Assembly: GCF_900103885.1 (NCBI RefSeq) | Contig: NZ_FNIM01000003.1 | Span: 89,563 to 153,562, forward strand | DNA: 64,000 nucleotides | Direction: 5' to 3' | From: Actinomyces ruminicola | Lineage (GTDB): Bacteria; Actinomycetota; Actinomycetes; Actinomycetales; Actinomycetaceae | Shown: piece after piece, positions 1 through 8,872 of the stretch | Layout of the letters: each line of letters starts with the position of its first letter | How positions within the stretch are numbered: the stretch's first letter is position 1 | Notes under the pieces: generated by a model | What the model was told of the DNA's origin: nothing | Seen by the model: the letters and a program-made list of their open reading frames with translations, nothing else | Databases searched by the model: none | Made by a program: the position numbers and the translations under genes

Positions 1-193
1 CATCTCCGACGTCCAGCAGGAGCGGACCATCACCGACCGCCTGTTCCGCTGCGGCAGCCTCTCACTGCAGACCAGCGCGGATGAGCCCCTCGTGCTCGTC
101 GACGTGCCCGACGTGGAGATGGTGCAGGTTGAGATCTCCAACCTCCTCTTCCACGACGTCGAGGGTGCTATCAACGCCGATCCCGACGACTGA
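1..193 (+). CDS. C-terminal end of a PH-domain (bPH) protein, 5' cut by window edge
   Basis: Only the last 63 codons are visible, read from base 2 to the TGA at 191-193. The translated tail (DVQQERTITDRLFRCGSLSL, then an acidic DADPDD-like end) has the alternating beta-strand look of bacterial PH domains of the YdbS/YdbT type: a short hydrophobic strand, a Gly turn, a second strand, then a VPDVEMVQVEI segment. These domains usually sit on membrane-associated proteins of unknown function. The family call rests on pattern similarity alone. The gene converges on the histidine kinase that ends at 425. Confidence 0.6.
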   Translation, partial: ISDVQQERTITDRLFRCGSLSLQTSADEPLVLVDVPDVEMVQVEISNLLFHDVEGAINADPDD

Positions 194-346
194 GCGGGGC
201 GCATGAGGCTCCCCGGTTACTTGCGTCAGCCGTAGGCTGGTGACGCCTTCCTCGGCACCTCCTCCCCGATCACCCGCAGCGTTCTGTCGCGGAAGGAAGG
301 AGCCGGAGAGGAGGCGGGGGCCGCGTCCAAGCCGAAGGGGAGTTAC

Positions 347-477
347 CGGCGCGATGGTGGTGTTTAAGATCGGGGTTTTGGTTGCCGTGGTGCGGGAAGG
401 TCGGGGTGATTGTGGTCTGGGGGGTTACTCCGGGCAGGTGCCTGACACCCGCGGGCAGATGTGCGGGCCGTGAGAAC
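347..477. repeat. 131-bp repeat, inverted partner at 31175-31307
   Basis: Reading the plus strand from about 347 (CGGCGCGATGGTGGTG) to about 477 gives a sequence that matches the reverse complement of 31307-31175 with scattered substitutions (roughly 85 percent by eye). The block includes the shared core TGCGGGAAGGTCGGGG. It covers the spacer between the PH-domain gene and the histidine kinase and runs into the kinase's last codons. No open frame or transposase is evident in it. Confidence 0.75.
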
Positions 478-2143
478 AGCGTTCTTTTGGACGCCCTCCG
501 CAGGCGGCGTCCTCGGGCGGTGGGGCCGTCGGCAGCGTCACGGTGAAGGTGGTGCCGTGGTTGTCGGCATCGGTGTGGGACTCCACGGTGAGGCTGCCGT
601 GGTGCGACTGCACGATCGCCAGGGCGATGCTCATGCCCAGGCCGGTCGAGCCGGTGCGCCGTTCCCGGGAGGCGTCTGCGCGGGCGAAGCGCTCAAACAG
701 GCGCTCGCGCACCGCCGGGGCTATGCCCGGGCCGTCGTCGGCGACGCGGATCACCAGGGTGCCGGCGTCGCCGCGCGAGAGGGTGGTGGTCACTCGGCTG
801 CCCGCCGGGGTGTGGACGCGGGCGTTGGCCAACAGGTTGACCATCACCTGTCGCAGGCGCGCCTCGTCTCCCACCACCAGCGTCGGCTCGGGGATGAACT
901 CCGCAGCCGCCTCGGGGCTCAGCTGCGCAGGCGGTTCAAGGACCTCCAGGTTCAGCTCCCAGACATGATCGGGTCCGGCGGCGCGGGCGTCGGAGACGGC
1001 GTCCACGACGATCTCCACCAGGTCCACCTCCGCGTGCTCCAGCTCGCGTCCCGCATCCAGGCGCGCCAGCAGCAGCAGGTCCTCCACCAGCGCCGTCATC
1101 CGCACCGACTCCGAATGCACCCGCTCCAGGGCATGCACGGAGTCCTCCGGGAGCACGGCGTCGGCGCCGCTGCGTTGAATCAACTCGGTGTAGCCGCGAA
1201 TGGAGGCCAGCGGGGTGCGCAGCTCGTGGGAGGCGTCGGCGACGAACTGGCGCACCTGCGTTTCGCTGCGCTGGCGGGCCGTAAGTGCTTCATCGACATG
1301 CCCGAGCAGGGTGTTCAGGGCGTTGCCGACCTGCCCGATCTCCTGGGAGGAGGCAACGTCGGCGGCGTCGACCCGCTCCCGGATGCTCACCTCACCGCGC
1401 GCGAGCGGCTGGGAGGCGACGCGCTCGGCCGTGTCCGCCACGCGCTCCAAGGGGGCCAGCGCCGCCCGCACCATGGTCCCGCCGGCGAGTGCGGCGCTCA
1501 GCGCGCCGATGATGGCGATCAACAGCTGGGCGAGCAACTGGGTGCGGATCAGCTTCTCATCACCGGTGGTCGACAGGCCGGTTACCACAATGTCGCCGCT
1601 GGTGGAGTCCTCGGTGACGAGCACGCGGTAGTTGCCCAGCGAGTCGACGGATACGGTCACCGGCTCGCCGGTGACCTCCAGCGACAGCAGCACCGCACAC
1701 TCGGCGTCCGTGAGCGTGCGGTAGGTGCCGTCGTCGTCGATGTAGCCCGCCTTGATCATTGAGGTGGCGCTGAAGGAGCCGTCCTCGCCGCGCGCGCCGG
1801 AGGCGATGACGGTCAACGTGCCGGTGGACTGCCCGACGGCGTCCAGGCCAAGGGGTACGTCTCCGCTCGTGCCGGTGGGCGGGGTGGCGCCGTCGCCGGG
1901 AGGCTGAGCGCTGGGGTCGTTGCCCTGAGCCTTGCCCGTGTCGCTGCCAGCGGGGGCGGCGCCCTGGCGGCGGGCGGCGGCGCGCTCGGAGGCGGCTGTG
2001 AGCTGCTCGTCCAGCCGGTCCATCAGCGAGTGGCGCAGCATGAGCGTTGACAGTGCTCCAATGCCGGCCGCCATGACCAGGACGATGCCGATCACGCCGA
2101 CGACGAGCCGGGTTCTCAGGCTGCGTGGGGTTATGCGCACCAT
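425..2143 (-). CDS. Two-component sensor histidine kinase
   Basis: 572-aa membrane kinase. TM1 is at about residues 12-34, followed by an extracytoplasmic region of about 165 residues rich in Gly, Asp and Thr. TM2 is at about 202-222, then a HAMP linker, then a HisKA domain with the phospho-acceptor His306 in DASHELRTPLASIR. The HATPase domain has its N box (VNLLANARVHTPAG), G1 (DDGPGIAP) and G2 (GSTGLGMSIAL) motifs. It lies 25 bp after the response regulator and is surely co-transcribed with it. The natural kinase end (TFTVTLPTAPPP) is followed by about 27 extra residues encoded by the 131-bp repeat, so the original C-terminus seems to have been replaced or extended. The ligand is unknown; the layout is like actinobacterial TrcS/MprB-type kinases. 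Confidence 0.93.
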   Translation of the reverse strand: MVRITPRSLRTRLVVGVIGIVLVMAAGIGALSTLMLRHSLMDRLDEQLTAASERAAARRQGAAPAGSDTGKAQGNDPSAQPPGDGATPPTGTSGDVPLGLDAVGQSTGTLTVIASGARGEDGSFSATSMIKAGYIDDDGTYRTLTDAECAVLLSLEVTGEPVTVSVDSLGNYRVLVTEDSTSGDIVVTGLSTTGDEKLIRTQLLAQLLIAIIGALSAALAGGTMVRAALAPLERVADTAERVASQPLARGEVSIRERVDAADVASSQEIGQVGNALNTLLGHVDEALTARQRSETQVRQFVADASHELRTPLASIRGYTELIQRSGADAVLPEDSVHALERVHSESVRMTALVEDLLLLARLDAGRELEHAEVDLVEIVVDAVSDARAAGPDHVWELNLEVLEPPAQLSPEAAAEFIPEPTLVVGDEARLRQVMVNLLANARVHTPAGSRVTTTLSRGDAGTLVIRVADDGPGIAPAVRERLFERFARADASRERRTGSTGLGMSIALAIVQSHHGSLTVESHTDADNHGTTFTVTLPTAPPPEDAACGGRPKERCSHGPHICPRVSGTCPE

Positions 2144-2168
2144 CAGTACCTGGCGGTAACAGGGGCGG

Positions 2169-2900
2169 CTACTGGGCGGTGGCCGGCTTGAGCACGTACC
2201 CGACCCCGCGCATCGTGTGGATCATGGGCTCGCGGCCCTTGTCGATCTTGCGGCGCAGGTAGGAGATGTACAGCTCCACGATGTTGGCCTGTCCGCCGAA
2301 GTCGTAGTTCCACACGCGGTCCAGGATCTGCGGCTTGGACAGCACCCGGCGGGGGTTGCGCATCAGGTAGCGCAGCAGCTCGAACTCGGTGGCGGTCAGG
2401 CGGATCTCGTCCTCCCCGCGCCACACCTCATGGGAGTCCTCGTTCATGCGCAGGTCGCCGACCTCCAGCACGTTGGACGGCCTCTCCGCGCCGGCGCCGG
2501 AGCGACGCAGCAGGGCGCGCAGCCGGGCGACGACCTCCTCCAGCGAGAAGGGCTTGGTGACGTAGTCGTCGCCGCCGGCGGTCAGTCCGGCTACCCGGTC
2601 CTCGACGGCGTCCTTGGCGGTCAGGAACAGGACGGGCACGGTGGGCTGGTGCCCGTGGATGCGGCGCATGACCTCCAGGCCGTCGAAGTCGGGCAGCATG
2701 ATGTCCAGGACGATGACGTCGGGGTCGAGCTCCTGGGCGATGCGCACCGCGGCCCTGCCGGTGCCGGCGGTGCTCACCTCCCAGCCCTCATAGCGCAGCG
2801 CGGAGGCGAGCAGGTCTGCGAGGGTCTGCTCGTCGTCGACGACCAGAACGCGTATGGGGGAGCCGTCAGGGCGGGTGAGCGTTTCAGTGGGGGTACTCAT
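2169..2900 (-). CDS. OmpR-family response regulator
   Basis: 243-aa DNA-binding response regulator. The receiver domain (residues about 17-128) has the acidic pair Asp22-Asp23, phospho-acceptor Asp66 (VIVLDIMLP) and Lys116 (YVTKPFS). A winged-helix Trans_Reg_C domain follows, with TATEFELLRYLM and the end GVGYVLKPA. The start is set at the ATG beginning MSTPTETLTRPDG, which puts the receiver at the normal distance; upstream Met codons in the same frame would add an atypical Pro-rich leader. First gene of a two-gene unit with the downstream kinase. Sequence features resemble TrcR of mycobacteria, but the regulon cannot be told from the sequence. Confidence 0.93.
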   Translation of the reverse strand: MSTPTETLTRPDGSPIRVLVVDDEQTLADLLASALRYEGWEVSTAGTGRAAVRIAQELDPDVIVLDIMLPDFDGLEVMRRIHGHQPTVPVLFLTAKDAVEDRVAGLTAGGDDYVTKPFSLEEVVARLRALLRRSGAGAERPSNVLEVGDLRMNEDSHEVWRGEDEIRLTATEFELLRYLMRNPRRVLSKPQILDRVWNYDFGGQANIVELYISYLRRKIDKGREPMIHTMRGVGYVLKPATAQ

Positions 2901-3109
2901 GCGCCTCATTGAACACATCCATGCTGTGCTGAAGCTGTGAATCGCGGGTGGGGCTCGAATGCCAGGTGGGGCGACGGCGAACATAGGTGCGAGTTCCTGC
3001 GCCCCGATCGCGTGTGGCAGCATGGCCCCGGTTGTCGGGTCGGGGCTGGTCCCGGCCATGCGGCGCCCAGACCGGTGCCGCCCCCACCGTCTATTCTCAC
3101 AGGAGTCTC

Positions 3110-4462
3110 ATGGAATACGTCGATGGCAACGAGCGTCGCTTCGGAGCCGCGGACCTGTTCTTCTCGACCACCGACGCCAAAGGCATCATCCGCAGGACCA
3201 ACGGGGTGTTCAACACCCTTTCCAGGTACAGCGCGGAGCAGCTCAGTGGCGCTCCGCACAACATCATCCGCCATGACGACATGCCGGCGGGCGCGTTCCG
3301 GCTCATGTGGGACGAGCTTGAGCAGGGGCGCACCGCCTGCGTCTACGTCCTTAACCGGGCACAGGACGGCCTGGACTACTGGGTCTTCGCCACCGTGACA
3401 CCCCTGGCCGACGGCTATCTATCGGTGCGGGTGCGCCCGAGCAACCATGCTCTGTTCGACCCGATCAAGCAGATGTACGCCCGGGTGCGCGCCGCCGAGC
3501 GTGAGTACGCCGCCCAAGGTCACAGCCGACACGAGGTGGGCGAGTACGGAGCCCGGCTCCTGTCCGAGGAGCTGGGCAAGGAGCGGTTTCGCGGGCTGCA
3601 CTCCTTCGCCAGGGCCGCCCTGCCCCGTGAGCTCGCGCTGCTCGTGGCCGAGGGGGTGCGGGTGCCGCATCGTGCCGAGTCTGACAGTCCCATGTCCATC
3701 ATCCTGTCCATGATGGGCGCCATCGAGCGAGACACCGACGAACTGGTCCACCAGTTGGGTGACTATCAGGACCTGATCAACGGCCTGGGCTTGTGGACGA
3801 CTGGGGTGCGCTCTGTCATCGACCGGGCCGCCAGAGTGGGCTCCCTGGTGACAGAGGTGACCAGCCCCGACCTGGACTCCTCCGCGCCCGCCGTCGCCGA
3901 GCGGGTCAGGGAGCGTAGCACCCAGGCTGTGGCACTGCTACAGCAGTTCAACTCCTCCCTGGTGGCGCTCTACGAGGTGGTTTCTGAGGTGCGCTTCCGC
4001 GCCTCCATGATGCGGCTGCACACCTTGATGGCGGGCATCTTCGCCGCGGCGGTCCTCGACGGGGATGAGGACGACTCCGCCGACGCCATCGGCGACCTCG
4101 CTGAGGCACTCATGGCCGACCTGGAGTCGCTGGTGCCCTCCTGTCGGAACGCCGCGGACCTGGCGAAGCGCCTGGACGCGGACATGCGCTCCTTGGTATC
4201 GAACCTGGACCGGGTCAAGCGTCCGTTCCAACGGTGGATCCGCGCCCTGCGGGACGAGGGCACTCAGCCGCTGACCGAGGGGGCGGACGCCGGCGCCCTG
4301 CTCCGGGAGGCGAAGGAACTGGGTGAGCAGGGGTTCCCGGAGACGTCGACCCTGGCCGAGCTGGCCGCCAAGGCGCGCGGCGTCGTGGTGCCCCTGGACG
4401 AGCCTGTCATCCGTGAGCGGGTGGCCACCGTCCGTGAGGTGCTGGCGCGGATGCAGGGGTGA
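3110..4462 (+). CDS. Soluble Aer-like PAS-domain sensor protein
   Basis: 450-aa cytosolic protein. Residues about 10-115 form a PAS domain of the Aer type. The segment NIIRHDDMPAGAFRLMW matches the Escherichia coli Aer motif around its FAD-binding Arg57/His58/Asp60; the equivalents here are Arg54, His55 and Asp57, so a flavin-bound redox sensor is possible. The rest (about 130-450) is helical and carries no transmembrane helix, HAMP or MCP signalling tip, so this is not a chemoreceptor. Start chosen at ATG 3110, 9 bp after an AGGAG; an ATG 123 bp upstream in frame lacks such a site. It is divergent from the response regulator and followed by a broken copy of itself. Output partner unknown. 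Confidence 0.85.
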   Translation: MEYVDGNERRFGAADLFFSTTDAKGIIRRTNGVFNTLSRYSAEQLSGAPHNIIRHDDMPAGAFRLMWDELEQGRTACVYVLNRAQDGLDYWVFATVTPLADGYLSVRVRPSNHALFDPIKQMYARVRAAEREYAAQGHSRHEVGEYGARLLSEELGKERFRGLHSFARAALPRELALLVAEGVRVPHRAESDSPMSIILSMMGAIERDTDELVHQLGDYQDLINGLGLWTTGVRSVIDRAARVGSLVTEVTSPDLDSSAPAVAERVRERSTQAVALLQQFNSSLVALYEVVSEVRFRASMMRLHTLMAGIFAAAVLDGDEDDSADAIGDLAEALMADLESLVPSCRNAADLAKRLDADMRSLVSNLDRVKRPFQRWIRALRDEGTQPLTEGADAGALLREAKELGEQGFPETSTLAELAAKARGVVVPLDEPVIRERVATVREVLARMQG

Positions 4463-4596
4463 CGATCTCACAAAGCGGACGTGGCTGTTTGAATCGACCC
4501 TAAAGTGGTTTGAGCCCGGATCTGCTGAGGGGCCGGCCGGGGTGTCGGGCGCGCGGCGGCCCGGGCAACGCATCCACCGAGCAGAAGAGGAATTCC

Positions 4597-5392
4597 GTGG
4601 AATCGCAGATCGGCTATGAGCGCCTGTTCGATCCGGAGGACATCTTCTTCTCCACCACGGACACCAGGGGTCATCCAGAACACCAATCGGACCTTCGACA
4701 CCCTGTCCCGCTACTCGCGCGACCGGCTAATTGGTGCCGCCCACAACATCATCCGCCACCTGGACATGCCCGCCGGCCTCTTCCGGCTCATGTGGGACGA
4801 CCTCCAGGAGGGCATGCCCGTGTGCGCCTACGTAACCAACCGGGCGCTGGACGGCCTGGACTATCGTGTGTTCGCCACGATCGTGCCTCTGCGCGAGGGG
4901 TATCTGTCGGTGCGGATCAAGCCGATGGACACGACCGCCCGGGCCCAGTTGGAGAAGGCCTAACGCAGGGTGCCTGCCGCAGAGCGTGAGCTGGCCGCAC
5001 ACGCGGCCTCGCGCCGCCGGATCGGTGAACACGGCGCCGTCGAGCTGGCAAAGGAGCTGGAGGGACTCGGCTTCGGCTCCCTCCACGAGATGAAGCGGGT
5101 CATGCTGCCACGCGAGGTGGCGGCGCTGGTGAGCGTCGGCGTGCGCGTGCCCGCGGCGACCTCCGCGGCCCTGGAGCCGGTGGCGCGCATCCTCGACTCG
5201 GCGGCGATGATCGAGAAGGAGACCGACGCCCTGGTCTACGAGCTCGCTTCCCTCGCATCCCAAGGCTTCCCCGAGGTACGTTCATTGGCGCAACTGGCGG
5301 CGGAATGCCGCGGACTGAGCCTGGTATACGACGACGCCGCGACCGAGCGGCGGCTGGCGGCGGCCCGTGACGCGCTTGCAGAGCTGTCCTGA
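4597..5392 (+). pseudogene. Decayed tandem paralogue of the Aer-like PAS protein
   Basis: Begins with GTG 4597 after GAAGAGG and reads VESQIGYERLFDPEDIFFS, clearly the PAS start of the neighbour. Near 4670 the frame is lost (AGGGGTCATCC; a 2-base loss would explain it) and the homology continues one frame on as VIQNTNRTFDTLSRYS through NIIRHLDMPAGLFRLMW. At 4961-4963 a TAA stands where the intact copy has the Tyr codon of MYARVRAAERE, and homology resumes in the same frame straight after it. After METDALVYELASLAS-like text the sequence jumps to QGFPEVRSLAQLAAE, so about 170 residues of the helical domain are missing. Three independent lesions make this a pseudogene rather than a sequencing slip. 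Confidence 0.88.
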
Positions 5393-5549
5393 GGCCGAGT
5401 GGCTGCGGAACGGCATAGTGTTGCCCTGGGCAACGGTGAGTTACGCTCACCCGGAGCGGTTGCCGGTCGGCTCCCGCCGCCGCGCTCGTGAGGCCCTGCG
5501 GTCGGTATGTCCAGGGCAATGTATGTGTTTGGAGTGAGAAAGGTCGCTC

Positions 5550-8501
5550 GTGTCCAAGAAGCTCGTCATCGTCGAGTCCCCCAACAAGGTCCGCTCCATC
5601 GCCGGCTACCTGGGGAAGGACTTCGACGTCGAGGCGTCGGTCGGCCATATCCGCGACCTGGCCCAGCCCTCCGAGTTGCCCGCAGCGCAGAAGAAGGGGC
5701 CGTACGGGAAGTTCGCCGTGGACGTGACCGACGGCTTCAAGCCCTACTACGTCGTCAACCCGGACAAGAAGAAGACGGTCACGCAGCTGCGCAAGGCCCT
5801 CAAGGACGCCGACGAGCTCTACCTGGCCACCGACGACGACCGTGAGGGGGAGGCCATCGCCTGGCACCTGTTGGAGGTGCTCAAGCCCAAGGTTCCGGTC
5901 AAGCGCATGACCTTCACCGAGATCACCAAGGAGGCGGTCACCCGCGCCCTGGACAACACCCGTGACCTGGACACCCACCGGGTGGACGCCCAGGAGACCC
6001 GCCGCATCCTCGACCGGCTGGTCGGCTACGAGGTCAGCCCCGTGCTGTGGCGCAAGGTCCGCGCCGGCCTGTCCGCCGGGCGCGTGCAGTCGGTGGCCAC
6101 CCGGCTCGTGGTCGAGCGCGAGCGCGAGCGCATGGCCTTCAAGGCGGCCGGCTACTGGGGGGTGGAGGCGCAGCTGTCCACCGACCTGTCCGCCGGCAGC
6201 TCGCTGCGCCCACCCGCCGGGACGGAGGCCGCCTTCACCGCCCGCCTGACCACCCTCGATGGGCGGCGCGTGGCCACCGGCCGCGACTTCACCGACGCCG
6301 GAGCGCTGCGCCCCGCCGCCGTCAAGGCCGGCACCGTGCACCTGCACGAGGGCGCCGCCCGCGCCGTCGCCGACGCCATCACCCGGGCCGTGCCGCGGGT
6401 GGCCCAGGTGGAGGACAAGCCCTACCGGCGGCGCCCGGCCGCGCCCTTCACCACCTCCACCCTGCAGCAGGAGGCCAGCCGCAAGCTGCGCATGAACCCG
6501 CGGGAGACCATGCGGGTGGCGCAGGCCCTGTACGAGAACGGCTTCATCACCTACATGCGCACCGACTCCACGGTGCTGTCCGGGCAGGCGATCGCCGCCG
6601 CCCGGGGGCAGGTGGCCGAGCTTTACGGGCCCGAGTACGTGGCCCCCAAGCCGCGCGTGTACGCCACCAAGACCAAGGGCGCTCAGGAGGCGCACGAGGC
6701 GATCCGCCCCGCGGGCGATCACTTCCGCACCCCCGCACAGGTGTCCGGGCGCCTGACCGGCTCCCAGTTCCGCCTGTACGAGCTCATCTGGCGGCGCACC
6801 GTGGCCTCCCAGATGGCCGACGCCACCGGCTCCACGGCGACCGTGCGCGTGGACGTGCCGCTGCGCCCCGCCGACGGCGGCTCCCGCGACGCCGGCATCA
6901 CCTTCAACACCGCGGGGCTGAGCGCCTCCGGCACCGTCATCACCTTCCGCGGCTTCCTGGCCGCCTATGAGGAGGGGCGCGACGCCGAGCGCTACGAGTC
7001 CGAGACCGCGCCCGCGGTGACGGACGGATCGGCGCCGTCGGACGGCGGCTCCGGGGCGGGCGGGTCCGCGGGCAACGCTGCGGCCGGCCGGGACCGGGAG
7101 GTGCGTCTGCCCGCCATGATCGCCGGGCAGGAACTGGTCGCGCTCGGGGCGCAGGCCGCCGGGCACGAGACCACTCCGCCGCCCCGCTACACGGAGGCCT
7201 CCCTGGTCAAGGCGCTGGAGGAGCGGGAGATCGGCCGCCCCTCCACCTACGCCTCCATCATGTCCACCATCTCCGACCGCGGCTACGTGGAGCACCGCGG
7301 CCAGGCGCTGGTGCCCACGTGGCTGGCCTTCGCCGTCACCCGCCTGCTGGAGGAGAACTTCAGCGAGCTGGTCGACTACGACTTCACCGCCTCCATGGAG
7401 GCGGACCTGGACCGCATCGCCGCCGGCGAGGAGGACCGGGTCAAGTGGCTCACCCACTTCTACTACGGGCAGCAGGGAATGGCCGGTGCGGGCGCGGCGC
7501 CGTCGGGACCTGCGGCCGCAGCGGTCGGCGGAGCGGGGGAGAGCCAGGGGCTGAAGGCCCTGGTGGACGGGCTCGGCGAGATCGACGCCCGCGCCGTCAA
7601 CTCCATCGACATCGGCGAGGGCATCACCCTGCGCGTGGGCCGCTACGGCCCCTACCTGGAGGACGCCGAGGGCAAGCGCGCCAACGTCCCCGGGGACCTG
7701 GCGCCCGACGAGCTGACCGTGGCCAAGGCACGCGAGCTGTTCACCCGCGCCGCCGACGACGGCCGTGAACTCGGCACCGACCCCTCCACCGGGCACACCA
7801 TCGTCGTCAAGGACGGCCGCTACGGGCCTTACGTCACCGAGATCCTGCCCGAGCCGGAGGCTCCGTCCACGCCTGAGGAGGCGGCCGATACGCCGACCGG
7901 CTCCAAGACCACCGCCAAGTCGGCGGCGAAGTCCACGGCCCGCAAGTCGCGCAAGGGCCCCAAGCCGCGCACCGCGTCGCTGCTGAAGTCAATGGATCTG
8001 GCCACCGTCACCCTGGAGCAGGCCCTCGATCTGCTCAGCCTGCCGCGCGTGGTGGGGCAGGACGCCGAGGGCGTCGACATCACCGCCCAGAACGGCCGCT
8101 ACGGCCCCTACCTGAAGAAGGGCACGGACTCGCGCTCCCTGGAGAGCGAGGAACAGCTGTTCACGGTGACCCTGGAGCAGGCGCTGGAGCTGTTCGCCCA
8201 GCCCAAGCGGCGCCGCGGCCAGGCGGCCGCCCGCGGTCCCCTGCGCGAGCTCGGCACCGACCCGGCCACCGGGCGCCCGGTGGTGATCAAGGACGGCCGC
8301 TTCGGCCCCTACTTCACCGACGGGGAGACGAATGTGACGCTGCGCCGCGACGACGACCCGGCCACCGTCACCCCCGAGCGCGCCTACGAGCTGCTCGCGG
8401 AGAAGCGCGCCAAGGGCCCCGCCAGGAAGCGCACCACCTCCAAGACCGCCACCAAGAAGACAGCGGGGAGGAAAACGACTGCCCGCAAGTCAGCCCGCTG
8501 A
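5550..8501 (+). CDS. topA: DNA topoisomerase I
   Basis: 983-aa type IA topoisomerase that relaxes negative supercoils by single-strand passage. GTG start (VSKKLVIVESPNKVRSIAGY). The TOPRIM domain carries DDDREGE at residues 95-101. The strand-breaking tyrosine is Tyr335 in GFITYMRTDS. The central DNA-gate region has the expected EAHEAIRPAG and GRPSTYASIMSTI motifs. In place of C4 zinc fingers the C-terminus has four repeats centred on GRYGPY/GRFGPY (about residues 690, 755, 850 and 915), followed by a Lys/Arg/Thr-rich tail. This is the actinobacterial form, in which these repeats and the basic tail give processive DNA binding. A large antisense open frame opposite is a codon-bias shadow. Confidence 0.98.
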   Translation: MSKKLVIVESPNKVRSIAGYLGKDFDVEASVGHIRDLAQPSELPAAQKKGPYGKFAVDVTDGFKPYYVVNPDKKKTVTQLRKALKDADELYLATDDDREGEAIAWHLLEVLKPKVPVKRMTFTEITKEAVTRALDNTRDLDTHRVDAQETRRILDRLVGYEVSPVLWRKVRAGLSAGRVQSVATRLVVERERERMAFKAAGYWGVEAQLSTDLSAGSSLRPPAGTEAAFTARLTTLDGRRVATGRDFTDAGALRPAAVKAGTVHLHEGAARAVADAITRAVPRVAQVEDKPYRRRPAAPFTTSTLQQEASRKLRMNPRETMRVAQALYENGFITYMRTDSTVLSGQAIAAARGQVAELYGPEYVAPKPRVYATKTKGAQEAHEAIRPAGDHFRTPAQVSGRLTGSQFRLYELIWRRTVASQMADATGSTATVRVDVPLRPADGGSRDAGITFNTAGLSASGTVITFRGFLAAYEEGRDAERYESETAPAVTDGSAPSDGGSGAGGSAGNAAAGRDREVRLPAMIAGQELVALGAQAAGHETTPPPRYTEASLVKALEEREIGRPSTYASIMSTISDRGYVEHRGQALVPTWLAFAVTRLLEENFSELVDYDFTASMEADLDRIAAGEEDRVKWLTHFYYGQQGMAGAGAAPSGPAAAAVGGAGESQGLKALVDGLGEIDARAVNSIDIGEGITLRVGRYGPYLEDAEGKRANVPGDLAPDELTVAKARELFTRAADDGRELGTDPSTGHTIVVKDGRYGPYVTEILPEPEAPSTPEEAADTPTGSKTTAKSAAKSTARKSRKGPKPRTASLLKSMDLATVTLEQALDLLSLPRVVGQDAEGVDITAQNGRYGPYLKKGTDSRSLESEEQLFTVTLEQALELFAQPKRRRGQAAARGPLRELGTDPATGRPVVIKDGRFGPYFTDGETNVTLRRDDDPATVTPERAYELLAEKRAKGPARKRTTSKTATKKTAGRKTTARKSAR

Positions 8502-8510
8502 CCCCTTCGC

Positions 8511-8547
8511 CGAGATCGGTAGAAGTTACGTGCCGAGATCGGTAGAA
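8511..8547 (+). repeat. 23-bp interspersed repeat, locus A (1 full + 1 partial unit)
   Basis: One full unit (CGAGATCGGTAGAAG then TTACGTGC) at 8511-8533 and the first 14 bases of a second unit at 8534-8547. It starts 9 bp after the topA stop codon and has the same orientation as topA. Four more loci of the same family are listed below. Confidence 0.9.
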
Positions 8548-8872
8548 ACGGTGACACCTACGACGCAGACGGCAACGGGTGCCGCCGGCGGCACCGGAGG
8601 TAGGGGACCCAGTGGCTCCAGAACTGGTGCGACCGCAGTCGCAGGCTGACGAAACTCCACTCGTTCCGACCGGCTGCGGCCCGCTCCTGCTTCCAGCGCT
8701 TGAGGAGGAGCACGACTACGGTGGCGATCTGAATGCGAGTCAGTACACCAACTGCCAGCAGGCACCGGTATCCCGACGCCCGGACTGCGGTCAGACCCGC
8801 CCGCCACCCCGAGCACGTCCCCACATCGCAGCCTGGGCCGGAACCATCACACCCTCAAACGCGAAGAGCTGT
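8548..8872. other. Convergent spacer topA / TetR, nothing recognised
   Basis: About 325 bp between the repeat and the stop of the TetR gene. Short open frames on both strands give Arg/Pro-rich text without recognisable motifs or ribosome sites. No terminator hairpin stands out. Confidence 0.5.

Noticed and set aside
425-2143. Kinase C-terminal extension as a new functional domain
   Set aside because: The extra residues coincide exactly with the 131-bp repeat and are better explained as read-through into repeat DNA.
5100-7796. 898-codon open frame antisense to topA
   Set aside because: Gly/Val/Leu/His-rich text without domains; typical antisense shadow of a GC-rich gene.
8511-8547. 23-bp repeats as a CRISPR array
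   Set aside because: Units are directly adjacent with no spacers and no cas genes are present.
8558-8824. Minus-strand frame between topA and the TetR gene
   Set aside because: A hydrophobic stretch is present but there is no ribosome site, family motif or codon bias support.
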